Assembly (NCBI RefSeq): GCF_003731765.1
Contig: NZ_MOAL01000008.1
Location: 310,001-374,000, forward strand
From: Pseudomonas chlororaphis
GTDB lineage: Bacteria; Pseudomonadota; Gammaproteobacteria; Pseudomonadales; Pseudomonadaceae
DNA: 64,000 bases
Reading direction: 5' to 3'
The position numbers and the translations under genes were made by a program. This document shows positions 18,715 through 26,483 of this stretch, piece after piece; position 1 is the stretch's first letter; each line of letters starts with the position of its first letter. The notes under the pieces were generated by a model, which was given only the letters and a program-made list of their open reading frames with translations, did no database searches and had not been told where the DNA came from.

Positions 18715-18954
18715 GCAGTTTCACACCGCACAAAATCCTGGCTCACTTACACCGGCGAAGAAACCATAATAAAGGCACTTATAAAACTCAGACCAACACC
18801 CACAACCGAGTTGACTTGCGAATACAACTTTTTCAGCAAGCTGACACTTCGAAATCCTGGCTACGAGGATGCGTTGGACGTGAAAGGCGATATATGCACA
18901 AAGCGTACTGAAGAATTGAATCACTGCTGGCCAGCCCCTCAGCGGAACTTATAA
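18715..18954 (+). other. 79-codon open stretch continuing the previous frame past its TAG
   Basis: After the TAG stop of the preceding gene the same frame runs open for 79 codons to TAA. The translation looks protein-like (KSWLTYTGEETIIKALIKL, then TLRNPGYEDALDVKGD) but has no start codon near its beginning. It could be the 3' remnant of a lost gene or a former C-terminus cut off by a stop mutation. I could not assign a family. Confidence 0.4.
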
Positions 18955-19025
18955 CCGAATGAAAACCGGAAAACACGGTGGTGCATAAGGAACAGACGCT
19001 GCAAATACTGAGCGCGAGGCTCTAG

Positions 19026-19140
19026 ATGTACATCCACTTGCATCATACCGAGTTGAGTCGTGCCAACGGTCCCGGGCTGCGCATAGTCGTGTGGGTACAA
19101 GGCCGTGGATCTGACACTCGCTGGCCGCTATAACAGCAAC
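19026..19140 (+). pseudogene. Remnant of an NrdG-like radical-SAM activating protein
   Basis: From an ATG the frame gives MYIHLHHTELSRANGPGLRI then VVWVQG, the N-terminus of small NrdG-like radical-SAM proteins, which continue with a CxxxCxxC cluster motif. Here the cysteines are gone. After VQG the frame is broken, and the shifted frame reads D-L-T-L-A-G-R-Y-N where D-L-x-C-x-G-C-Y/F-N is expected, with CTC and CGC in place of Cys codons. The rest of the gene is missing. It is a dead fragment. The family assignment rests on motif memory, not a search. Confidence 0.65.
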
Positions 19141-19310
19141 GCCATACGTCCTTATCAAAGCAAGCAGTTCATCAAAATCAGCGACAGAATAGATATCAAC
19201 CTCTTCAGAACAACAAAAATTTTTGAATTCTTTGTTTCAGGTCTCGACATGACCAAGACCGACCTCCCTATACAGCAGAAATAGCACAAGACAGTGAAAA
19301 GATGCCCAAG

Positions 19311-20046
19311 ATGAACCGTACCTAGAAAATTACCAACCACCTAAAAGCACGTTATGCAATTCTGATTATTGAATCCTTTGAAGAAAAATGTGTTGTAGCT
19401 GTACTGGGCGACATCGCCAAGTCGCTTAACCATCGTTTTTCCTCTGAAATTCGACGCAAGGTATCCAGACAAACGGTGCCGCTGCCGGAGATAAAACCTT
19501 TGACCTGAAACTGGAACCGGACTTCTGTGAAGAAAAGGCGCGGGAAGATAAAATCAGATCATCTGCAAAACTGGAGTCCTGGAGTACATAGACCCCCAAC
19601 TTAACCTGGATGATGTTGGAGGCTTGGGTACGCTAAAAAAATGGCTGCATCTTAGTGGCCAGTGCTTCGGCCAAGCCGCCAAGGAGTTTGGCGTAGCCCC
19701 CCCCAAAATGCCTGCTGCTTACCGGCGTTCCCGGCGGTGGTAAGTCCTTGACCGCGAAGTGTGTATCTTCCTCATGGAACATGCCGTTGCTACACCTTGA
19801 TATGGGCAAGATATTTCAAGGTATCGTAGGTTCCTCGGAGTCCAATATTCGCTCTGCACTTCAAACTGCCAAAGCTATTTCACCCTGCACCCTTTGGATC
19901 GACGAAATTGAAAAAGGTCTCTCCAGCTCCTCCGGCGGCTCTTTAGATGGAGGGACCGCCACCCGAGTATTTGGCACTCTGCTGACTTGGATGCAAAAGA
20001 AAACCGCACCGGTTTTCGTGTTTGCCACTGCCACCATCAACCACCT
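19311..20046 (+). pseudogene. Decayed Ycf46/SpoVK-like AAA+ ATPase gene
   Basis: Pieces of one AAA+ ATPase lie in order but in different frames. The N-terminal piece starts MNRT then meets TAG at 19323, and continues NHLKARYAILIIESFEEK. After a deleted or scrambled section, LEYIDPQLNLDDVGGLGTLK precedes a frame break at the run of C and A bases near 19698-19709. Walker A (LTGVPGGGKS, 19718-19747) and Walker B (LWIDEIEKG, 19892-19918) are intact in the new frame. The protein then breaks off at ATINHL, a few bases before the antiporter stop codon. No start-to-end frame exists, so it is a pseudogene truncated at its 3' end. Confidence 0.85.
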
Positions 20047-21693
20047 TCACTTCACCGCCCCCAGATTCGCCTCGCTCAAATCCAGCTCCGCCAATACCTC
20101 GCGTAGCACGTCGTCGCCAATCTGGTGATGCCGACTCAGCCGATACAGCTCCAGCCGCTGGGCGCGCAGGGCTTTCAGGCGCAGCTTGCGCTCCAGCAGA
20201 TCCATCTGCGAAGCCAGGGCCTGGGCCTCGGCGGAATCATTGAAGACCTCCAACTGATGGCGATATTCCGACATCAAGCGCGCCTTGAGTTCGGTCGCCA
20301 GCGCCGCCAGGGCGGCGTCCGGGGCTTGGGCGGGCTCATCCAATTCCTCGGCCTCCAGGGCATGAATCGCCGCTTCAGCCGTCTTGCGCCAGGCATCCCG
20401 CACTTCACCACGGCGCTTGTCGTCGGGGCTTTTCTCGATGCCTCGCAACAACAGGGGCAAGGCCACACAGGCCGCCACCAGGGACAGCAGGATCACCCCG
20501 GCAGCAATGAAGATCAGCAGGTCACGCTCGGGGAACACCTCCCCGGGGGCCAACAGCAAAGGCACCGACATCACGCCGGCCAGGGTCACCGCCCCGCGCA
20601 CCCCGCCCACCGTCAGTAACCAGCAGGAACGCGCCGTGGGCACCAGGGTCAGCTCACCCTTGCCGCGCCAGCGTCGCAACAGCCCGGACAGGCGCCAGAT
20701 GCTCTGCACCCAGACAAAGCGCAGCACCAACAACACCAGGAAGATCGCCACCACATCCAGGCAACGATAGCACAGCGTCGGCCACAACGAGGTTTCATGG
20801 CTGGCCACCGCCTTGATGATGTCCGGCAACTGCAAGCCCAGCAGGAGGAAGATCAGGCCGTTGAAAGCAAACTCCAGCAATGACCAGACGCTGCGATTGA
20901 GCAGCCGGGTGCTGGTCTGGCGCGGCAACAGGTCGAGCCAGCTCTGCATCATGCCGGCCGCCACCGCCGAAAGGATGCCGGAGGCCCCCAGGCGCTCGGC
21001 CAGCACATAGGCGGCAAACGGCAACAGAAGCATGAACACCACATGGGTCGCCGGGTCGTCCCAGCCACGGGCGATCATCCAGGCCCGCAAACGCCCCACC
21101 AGCCAGCTCAAGGCCACGCCAATGGCCAGGCCGCCCAGCGCCACCAGGACAAAGGTCAGGCTGGCATTGGCCAGGGAAAACACCCCAGTCACGGCTGCCG
21201 CCAGGGCGAACTTGAAGGTCACCAGGCCGGATGCATCGTTCATCAGCGCCTCGCCCTGAAGCATGTGCATCAAGGGCGTGGGCAATCGATTCTGAGATAT
21301 CGCCGAGACCGCCACCGCGTCCGTCGGCGATAACACTGCCGCCAGGGCAAACGCCACCGGCAAGGGAATACTCGGCAACAGCCAGTGAATGAAGTAACCC
21401 GCGCCGACCACAGTAAACAGCACCAGCCCCACGGCCAGGGTCAAGATCGGCCCGCGCAGGCGCCAGAGTTCACGCTTGGGCATGCGCCAGCCATCGGAAA
21501 ACAACAGCGGGGGCAGGAACAGAAACAGGAACAGCTCCGGGTCCAGAGCCACGTGCAACCCCAGGGTCGGCCAGGCCAGCAAGGCCCCCGCAGCAATTTG
21601 TACTAGTGGCAACGGCAGTGGAATCATCCGCCCCACCAGGCGCGAGACACTCACCAGCATCAGCAAGATGAGGACGGTATAAGCGGTTTGCAT
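20047..21693 (-). CDS. CPA1-family Na+/H+ antiporter
   Basis: Inner-membrane cation/proton exchanger for pH and sodium homeostasis. About a dozen hydrophobic helices fill residues 1-410. They include AAVLSPTDAVAVSAI (ion-binding Asp region) and EALMNDASGLVTFKFAL (the conserved ND motif of CPA1 exchangers). A cytoplasmic helical, charged tail occupies about 420-548. The length of 548 agrees with NhaP/YjcE-type proteins. It follows dapC in P. aeruginosa, where no islet intervenes as far as I recall. Here its stop codon coincides with the right edge of the islet. Confidence 0.93.
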   Translation of the reverse strand: MQTAYTVLILLMLVSVSRLVGRMIPLPLPLVQIAAGALLAWPTLGLHVALDPELFLFLFLPPLLFSDGWRMPKRELWRLRGPILTLAVGLVLFTVVGAGYFIHWLLPSIPLPVAFALAAVLSPTDAVAVSAISQNRLPTPLMHMLQGEALMNDASGLVTFKFALAAAVTGVFSLANASLTFVLVALGGLAIGVALSWLVGRLRAWMIARGWDDPATHVVFMLLLPFAAYVLAERLGASGILSAVAAGMMQSWLDLLPRQTSTRLLNRSVWSLLEFAFNGLIFLLLGLQLPDIIKAVASHETSLWPTLCYRCLDVVAIFLVLLVLRFVWVQSIWRLSGLLRRWRGKGELTLVPTARSCWLLTVGGVRGAVTLAGVMSVPLLLAPGEVFPERDLLIFIAAGVILLSLVAACVALPLLLRGIEKSPDDKRRGEVRDAWRKTAEAAIHALEAEELDEPAQAPDAALAALATELKARLMSEYRHQLEVFNDSAEAQALASQMDLLERKLRLKALRAQRLELYRLSRHHQIGDDVLREVLAELDLSEANLGAVK

Positions 21694-21927
21694 AAAGCGG
21701 AAGTCCCTGACCCAAACAGAAAAATCGTACCTATCTGAGGTAATAATCGCAGTCGAAGTGCCATATTAGCCCCTTAAGCTAGATGCTGGCCGCTGCACAA
21801 AGGTCGCAAGCGGCCAACGCCCTGCAACACAAAGCGACTAAAGCCCGGCTCTGGCGGAGCCCGAACCGGCGCGGGCATGGCATAATCCTCCACCTTTATT
21901 TTCCGACACTGCAAAGGGGGCAATTCC

Positions 21928-22290
21928 TTGACCGCTTCAAGCAAAACGTTGCACCTTTTCGGCATCAAAGCCTGCGACACCATGAAAAAGGCGCGCACCT
22001 GGCTCGATGAACACGCTATCAGCTACGACTTCCACGACTACAAAACCGCCGGCATTGACCGTGAACACCTGACGCAATGGTGCGACGAGCATGGCTGGCA
22101 AGTGGTGTTGAACCGCGCAGGCACGACCTTTCGCAAACTCGAAGACGAACGCAAAGCCGATCTCGACCAGACGAAAGCCATCGAACTGATGCTCGCCCAA
22201 CCCTCGATGATCAAGCGCCCGGTGCTCGATCTCGGTGACCGAACCCTGATTGGCTTCAAGCCAGATATCTATGCGGCAGCGCTCAAGTAA
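21928..22290 (+). CDS. ArsC/Spx-family (YffB-like) thioredoxin-fold protein
   Basis: Small thioredoxin-fold protein of the ArsC superfamily. The single active-site Cys is in FGIKACDTMKKA near residue 16, and RAGTTFRKL carries the conserved arginines. As in YffB relatives, the substrate is unknown; arsenate reduction is not implied. The start is TTG, supported by AAAGGGGG seven bases upstream; the nearest ATG would delete the Cys motif. The 120 residues fit. dapD follows after 33 bases, so the two are probably cotranscribed. Confidence 0.9.
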   Translation: MTASSKTLHLFGIKACDTMKKARTWLDEHAISYDFHDYKTAGIDREHLTQWCDEHGWQVVLNRAGTTFRKLEDERKADLDQTKAIELMLAQPSMIKRPVLDLGDRTLIGFKPDIYAAALK

Positions 22291-22323
22291 ACCTGCCCAT
22301 TCATTTTTGTAAGAGGTAACTGC

Positions 22324-23358
22324 ATGTCCACTACTCTGTTCAGCCTGGCCTTCGGCGTCGGCACCCAGAATCGTCAAGGCGCATGGCTGGAAGTGTTTTA
22401 CGCAGCACCATTGCTCAACCCATCGGCCGAACTGGTCGCTGCCGTGGCCCCGGTGCTGGGCTACAGCGAAGGCAACCAGGCCATCACCTTCAACAACACC
22501 CAGGCCGCGCAACTGGCTGAAGCCCTGAAGAGCATCGACGCCACCCAGGCCGCGCTGCTGACCCGCCTGGCCGAAAGCCACAAGCCCCTGGTCGCGACCC
22601 TTCTGGCCGAAGACGCCCAACTGACCTCGACCCCAGAGGCTTACCTGAAGCTGCACCTGTTGTCCCATCGCCTGGTCAAGCCTCACGGCCTGAGCCTGGC
22701 CGGTGTGTTCCCGCTGCTGCCGAACGTGGCCTGGACCAGCCAGGGCGCCATCGACCTGAGCGAGCTGGCCGAGCGCCAACTGGAAGCCCGCCTGCGTGGC
22801 GAGCTGCTGGAAGTGTTCTCCGTGGACAAGTTCCCGAAAATGACCGACTACGTGGTGCCGAGCGGCGTGCGTATCGCTGACAGCGCACGGATCCGCCTGG
22901 GCGCCTACATCGGCGAAGGCACCACTGTGATGCACGAAGGTTTCGTCAACTTCAACGCCGGTACCGAAGGCCCGGGCATGATCGAAGGCCGTGTCTCGGC
23001 TGGCGTATTCGTCGGCAAGGGTTCGGACCTGGGCGGCGGTTGCTCGACCATGGGCACCCTGTCGGGCGGCGGCAACATCGTGATCAAGGTTGGCGAAGGC
23101 TGCCTGATCGGCGCCAACGCCGGTATCGGCATTCCCCTGGGCGACCGCAACACCGTGGAATCGGGCCTGTACGTGACCGCCGGGACCAAGGTGGCGCTGC
23201 TGGACGAGAACAACCAACTGGTCAAAGTGCTCAAGGCCCGCGAACTGGCCGGCCAGCCGGACCTGCTGTTCCGTCGCAATTCGGAGACCGGTGCCGTGGA
23301 ATGCAAAACCCACAAATCGGCCATCGAACTGAACGAAGCGCTGCACGCTCACAACTAA
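22324..23358 (+). CDS. dapD: DapD, tetrahydrodipicolinate N-succinyltransferase
   Basis: Succinylates tetrahydrodipicolinate with succinyl-CoA in the lysine/diaminopimelate pathway. This is the longer pseudomonad form (344 residues) rather than the 274-residue enterobacterial one. An N-terminal region precedes a left-handed beta helix with hexapeptide repeats (about 190-300). The sequence EGRVSAGVFVGKGSDLGGGC is part of the active-site turn. AGAGGTAACTGC supplies a ribosome site before the ATG. It acts one step before DapC. Confidence 0.95.
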   Translation: MSTTLFSLAFGVGTQNRQGAWLEVFYAAPLLNPSAELVAAVAPVLGYSEGNQAITFNNTQAAQLAEALKSIDATQAALLTRLAESHKPLVATLLAEDAQLTSTPEAYLKLHLLSHRLVKPHGLSLAGVFPLLPNVAWTSQGAIDLSELAERQLEARLRGELLEVFSVDKFPKMTDYVVPSGVRIADSARIRLGAYIGEGTTVMHEGFVNFNAGTEGPGMIEGRVSAGVFVGKGSDLGGGCSTMGTLSGGGNIVIKVGEGCLIGANAGIGIPLGDRNTVESGLYVTAGTKVALLDENNQLVKVLKARELAGQPDLLFRRNSETGAVECKTHKSAIELNEALHAHN

Positions 23359-23384
23359 GCAGCGACTCGATGCCATAGCAGCGA

Positions 23385-23409
23385 CCGGGCGCGTATCATC
23401 AGCGCCCGG
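23385..23409. other. Stem-loop between dapD and csdA
   Basis: CCGGGCGC and GCGCCCGG form a perfect eight-base stem with a nine-base loop. There is no T run, so it may slow 3' decay or pause polymerase rather than terminate. Confidence 0.5.
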
Positions 23410-23434
23410 CCTGCTCAAACGAGTCTTGACCACC

Positions 23435-24640
23435 ATGCTTGTGCCCTCCCCCTGGCGCGCCGACTTTCCGGCCATCGCCGCCCTGCAACGGCAAGACCAG
23501 ACCTACCTGGACAACGCCGCCACCACGCAAAAACCCCAAGCCCTGCTGGATGCCCTGGCGCACTACTACGCCAATGGCGCCGCCAATGTGCATCGTGCCC
23601 AACACTTGCCCGGCGCCCACGCCACCCAGGCGTTCGAGGACAGCCGCAGCAAAGTCGCGCAATGGCTGAATGCCGGTGACTGCGGGCAGATCGTCTTTAC
23701 CCACGGCGCGACCTCCGCGCTGAACCTCCTGGCCTACGGCCTGGAACACCAATTCGAAACGGGCGATGAAATTGTCATCAGCGCCCTGGAACACCACGCC
23801 AACCTGCTGCCCTGGCAGCAACTGGCGCAACGTCGCGGCCTCAAACTGCAGGTACTGCCCCTGGATGCCGACGGTCTGATCGACATCGAGGCCGCCACCG
23901 GGCTGATTGGCCCGCGCACCCGCCTATTGGCGGTGAGCCAGCTGTCCAATGTCCTCGGCGCCTGGCAACCCTTGACCCCATTGCTGGCCCTGGCCAAGGC
24001 CCGGGGCGCCCTGACCGTGGTCGACGGCGCCCAGGGCGTGGTGCATGGGCGCCACGATGTGCAGGCCCTGGGTTGCGACTTCTATGTGTTTTCCAGCCAC
24101 AAACTCTACGGCCCCGACGGCGTGGGCGTGCTGTTCGGCCGCAACGAAGCGCTGAAGGCCCTGCACCACTGGCAATTCGGCGGCGAAATGGTCCAGGAAG
24201 CCGACTACCAGCATGCCAGTTTCCGCCCGGCGCCCCTGGGTTTCGAGGCTGGAACCCCGCCGATTGCCAGCGTGATCGGCCTGGGCGCGACCCTGGATTA
24301 CCTGGACGGCCTGGACCAGGACGCCGTCAACGCCCACGAGGCGGCGCTGCATGACTATTTGCTCCACGGTTTGCAGGCCCGCAATGGCGTTCGCTTGCTG
24401 GGCCGGCCGCAACTGGCCCTGGCCAGCTTTGTCGTCGACGGCGTGCACAACGCTGACCTGGCGCACCTGCTGGCGGAGCAGGGAATCGCCGTGCGTGCCG
24501 GGCATCATTGTGCGATGCCATTGTTGAAAGGCTTTGGCTTGGCCGGGGCGATTCGCGTGTCCCTGGCCTTGTACAACGACTCCGAGGACCTGGAGCGCTT
24601 TTTCGAAGCCCTGGATCAAGCCCTGGAGCTGTTGCGATGA
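23435..24640 (+). CDS. csdA: CsdA/SufS-type cysteine desulfurase
   Basis: PLP enzyme that takes sulfur from cysteine as a persulfide and hands it to an E-type partner. The Schiff-base Lys is in VFSSHKLYGPDGVGVLFG near residue 220, and the catalytic Cys is in VRAGHHCAMPLL near residue 360. I use the ATG giving MLVPSPWRADFPAIAAL (401 residues); an in-frame TTG three codons earlier is possible. The stop overlaps the next gene as ATGA. With csdE and tcdA this forms the CSD sulfur-relay module rather than a SUF operon. Confidence 0.93.
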   Translation: MLVPSPWRADFPAIAALQRQDQTYLDNAATTQKPQALLDALAHYYANGAANVHRAQHLPGAHATQAFEDSRSKVAQWLNAGDCGQIVFTHGATSALNLLAYGLEHQFETGDEIVISALEHHANLLPWQQLAQRRGLKLQVLPLDADGLIDIEAATGLIGPRTRLLAVSQLSNVLGAWQPLTPLLALAKARGALTVVDGAQGVVHGRHDVQALGCDFYVFSSHKLYGPDGVGVLFGRNEALKALHHWQFGGEMVQEADYQHASFRPAPLGFEAGTPPIASVIGLGATLDYLDGLDQDAVNAHEAALHDYLLHGLQARNGVRLLGRPQLALASFVVDGVHNADLAHLLAEQGIAVRAGHHCAMPLLKGFGLAGAIRVSLALYNDSEDLERFFEALDQALELLR

Positions 24641-25041
24641 GCCTGCCCGTCGACGCCGCCAAGGCGCTGGACACCTTTGAGCAGGCAGCCGGCTGGGAAC
24701 AGCGGGCGCGCTTGCTGATGCAATGGGGCGAGCGTCTGCCGCCTCTGAGTGAGGCCGACAAGGTCGAAGCCAATCGAGTGCATGGCTGTGAGAGCCAGGT
24801 CTGGCTGGTGGGCACGCTGGCAGAGGGGCAATGGCAGTTCGCGGCCGGCAGCGATGCACGATTGATTCGCGGCTTGGTGGCGCTGCTGTTGGCACGGGTC
24901 AACGGTTTGTCGGCAGAGCAGTTGCGCGAGGTGGACCTGACGGACTGGTTCAATCAACTGGGCCTGTCGCGCCAGCTTTCGCCGTCCCGCAGCAACGGAT
25001 TAAATGCCGTGCTCCAGCGCATGCGCGAACTGGCCCTGTAG
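24637..25041 (+). CDS. csdE: CsdE/SufE-family sulfur acceptor
   Basis: Accepts persulfide sulfur from CsdA. The acceptor Cys is in NRVHGCESQVWLVG near residue 55. The 134-residue protein starts at an ATG that overlaps the csdA stop by four bases; longer readings are inside csdA and not supported. Its TAG stop lies within the first REP sequence of the repeat array that follows. In E. coli CsdA-CsdE work with the tRNA dehydratase CsdL/TcdA, whose gene lies convergently just beyond the array. Confidence 0.93.
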   Translation: MSLPVDAAKALDTFEQAAGWEQRARLLMQWGERLPPLSEADKVEANRVHGCESQVWLVGTLAEGQWQFAAGSDARLIRGLVALLLARVNGLSAEQLREVDLTDWFNQLGLSRQLSPSRSNGLNAVLQRMRELAL

Positions 25042-25434
25042 GAGCCGGCTTGCCGGCGATCAGACCTTTTAGCCTTGCATCGTTCTTGCGGGCCTAATCG
25101 CTGGCGAGCCAGCTCCTACAAAACATCGTAGGGCGTTCTACGGTAGGAGCCGGCTTGCCGGCGATCAGGCCTTTGAGCCTTGCATCGCTCTTGCGGGCCT
25201 AATCGCTGGCGAGCCAGCTCCTACAAAACACCGTTGGGCGTTCTACCGTAGGAGCCGGCTTGCCGGCGATCAGGCCTTTGAGGTGTGCATGGTTCTTGCG
25301 GGCGTAATCGCTGGCGAGCCAGCGCCTACAAAACACCGTTGGGCGTTCTACCGTAGGAGCCGGCTTGCCGGCGATCAGGCCTTTGAGTCTTGCATCGCTC
25401 TTGCGGGCGTAATCGCTGGCGAGCCAGCGCCTGC
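25038..25434. repeat. Tandem array of four REPIN units, 105-bp period
   Basis: Four 82-base units start at 25038, 25143, 25248 and 25353. Each opens with GTAGGAGCCGGCTTGCCGGC and closes with the inverted partner (GCTGGCGAGCCAGC then TCCTAC or GCCTAC). The 23-base linkers between units are nearly identical (AAAACAYCGTWGGGCGTTCTAC plus one base). The units differ at few positions, indicating recent tandem amplification. The array fills the gap between the convergent csdE and tcdA and overlaps the csdE stop codon. REPINs are non-autonomous elements mobilised by RAYT transposases; none is encoded here. Confidence 0.95.
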
Positions 25435-25455
25435 AAGGTTATGCGAACAATGTAT

Positions 25456-26268
25456 TTAGGCGGCGGGTTTGCTGCGCTCGGCGGGGCGGCGCACGCCGGC
25501 GACGATTTTATCCACAGCCTTGGTGGCCGCCACCATGCCGAAGGTCGCCGTCACCATCATCACTGCGCCAAAACCGCCGGCGCAGTCCAGCTTCACGCCG
25601 TCGCCGACAAAACTCTTCTGCAGGCAAATGCTGCCGTCCGGCTTCGGGTAGCGCAGTTGCTCGGTGGAAAACACACAAGGCACGCTGTAATGACGGGTCA
25701 CGGTGCGTGAAAAACCGTAGTCGCGACGCAAAGTCGAGCGCACCTTGGAGGCCAGCGGATCGTTGAAGGTGCGGTTCAAGTCGCAGACCTGGATCAAGGT
25801 CGGGTCGATCTGCCCGCCCGCGCCGCCGGTGGTGATGATCTGGATCTTGCGGCGCTTGCACCAGGCGATCAGCGCCGCCTTGGCATTCACGCTGTCGATG
25901 CAGTCGATCACGCAATCGATGTTCGGCGTGATGTACTCGGCCATGGTCTCGCGGGTCACGAAATCCGCCACCGCGTGCACCCGACAATCCGGGTTGATAC
26001 CCCGCAGGCGTTCGGCCATGACCTCGACCTTGGCCCGGCCCACGGTGCTGTCCAGGGCATGCAGTTGGCGGTTGCTGTTGCTAACACACACGTCGTCCAG
26101 GTCGAACAGCGAGATTTCGCCAACACCGCAACGGGCGATGGCTTCCGCCGCCCAGGAACCGACGCCGCCGACCCCGACGATCGCCACATGGGCCGCGCGC
26201 AGCCGCTCCAGGCCCTCAATGCCATACAAACGGGCGACACCAGCAAACCGCGGATCTTCTGTACTCAT
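25456..26268 (-). CDS. tcdA: TcdA (CsdL), tRNA threonylcarbamoyladenosine dehydratase
   Basis: E1-like enzyme that adenylates and cyclises t6A37 to ct6A in tRNAs reading ANN codons. The ThiF/E1 fold is visible: IVGVGGVGSWAAEAIARCG binds ATP, and SLFDLDDVCVSNSNRQLHAL follows. A C-terminal hydrophobic helix (GFGAVMMVTATFGMVAATK) matches the family. The start giving MSTEDPRFAGVARLYG has GGGG eight bases upstream, better spaced than the ATG two codons earlier. About 270 residues. It depends on CsdA/CsdE, encoded convergently across the REPIN array. Confidence 0.94.
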   Translation of the reverse strand: MSTEDPRFAGVARLYGIEGLERLRAAHVAIVGVGGVGSWAAEAIARCGVGEISLFDLDDVCVSNSNRQLHALDSTVGRAKVEVMAERLRGINPDCRVHAVADFVTRETMAEYITPNIDCVIDCIDSVNAKAALIAWCKRRKIQIITTGGAGGQIDPTLIQVCDLNRTFNDPLASKVRSTLRRDYGFSRTVTRHYSVPCVFSTEQLRYPKPDGSICLQKSFVGDGVKLDCAGGFGAVMMVTATFGMVAATKAVDKIVAGVRRPAERSKPAA

Positions 26269-26317
26269 GACCATTACCCCAAAAACCGGCGCGCATTATA
26301 GGGCTTCGCAACGACAA

Positions 26318-26343
26318 GTTTTAAGCGACAAGCTACAAGTTAA
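26318..26343. repeat. Short dispersed repeat fragment (AAGCTACAAG type)
   Basis: ACAAGTTTTAAGCGACAAGCTACAAG resembles one arm of the inverted repeat at 31689-31730. It sits between the divergent tcdA and the glucan gene. It is too short to assign to a named family. Confidence 0.4.
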
Positions 26344-26483
26344 GAACTTAAGTTCAAATGCAGTGCCCAAGGTCTGGTTTTCCTCTGCGCTGTACGCTCA
26401 GTTGAGGGCCGGTGTAGGATGCCCGCCGTTTGGCGCCTGCCAACCCTCCCCTCGTTCCACACCTTTTGGAACCCGAAATAGCT

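Noticed and set aside
18949..19340. Minus-strand open frames in the islet (one contains the stretch EVDIYSVADFDELLALIRTYG)
   Set aside because: The stretch looks protein-like, but it has no clean start and partly overlaps the radical-SAM remnant on the other strand. It may be another fragment, but the evidence is too thin to annotate.
19450..19590. Second plus-strand open piece (AAAGDKTFDLKLEPDFCEE) inside the AAA+ remnant
   Set aside because: It might be part of the same gene in another frame or of a different lost gene. It was left inside the pseudogene rather than listed separately.
25038..25434. CRISPR-like regular spacing of repeats
   Set aside because: The linkers are identical rather than unique, the units are inverted-pair REPINs, and no cas genes are near.
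26430..26483. Upstream extension of the glucan synthase start
   Set aside because: The extra 18 residues do not resemble the family N-terminus, and the chosen ATG directly opens the first membrane helix.
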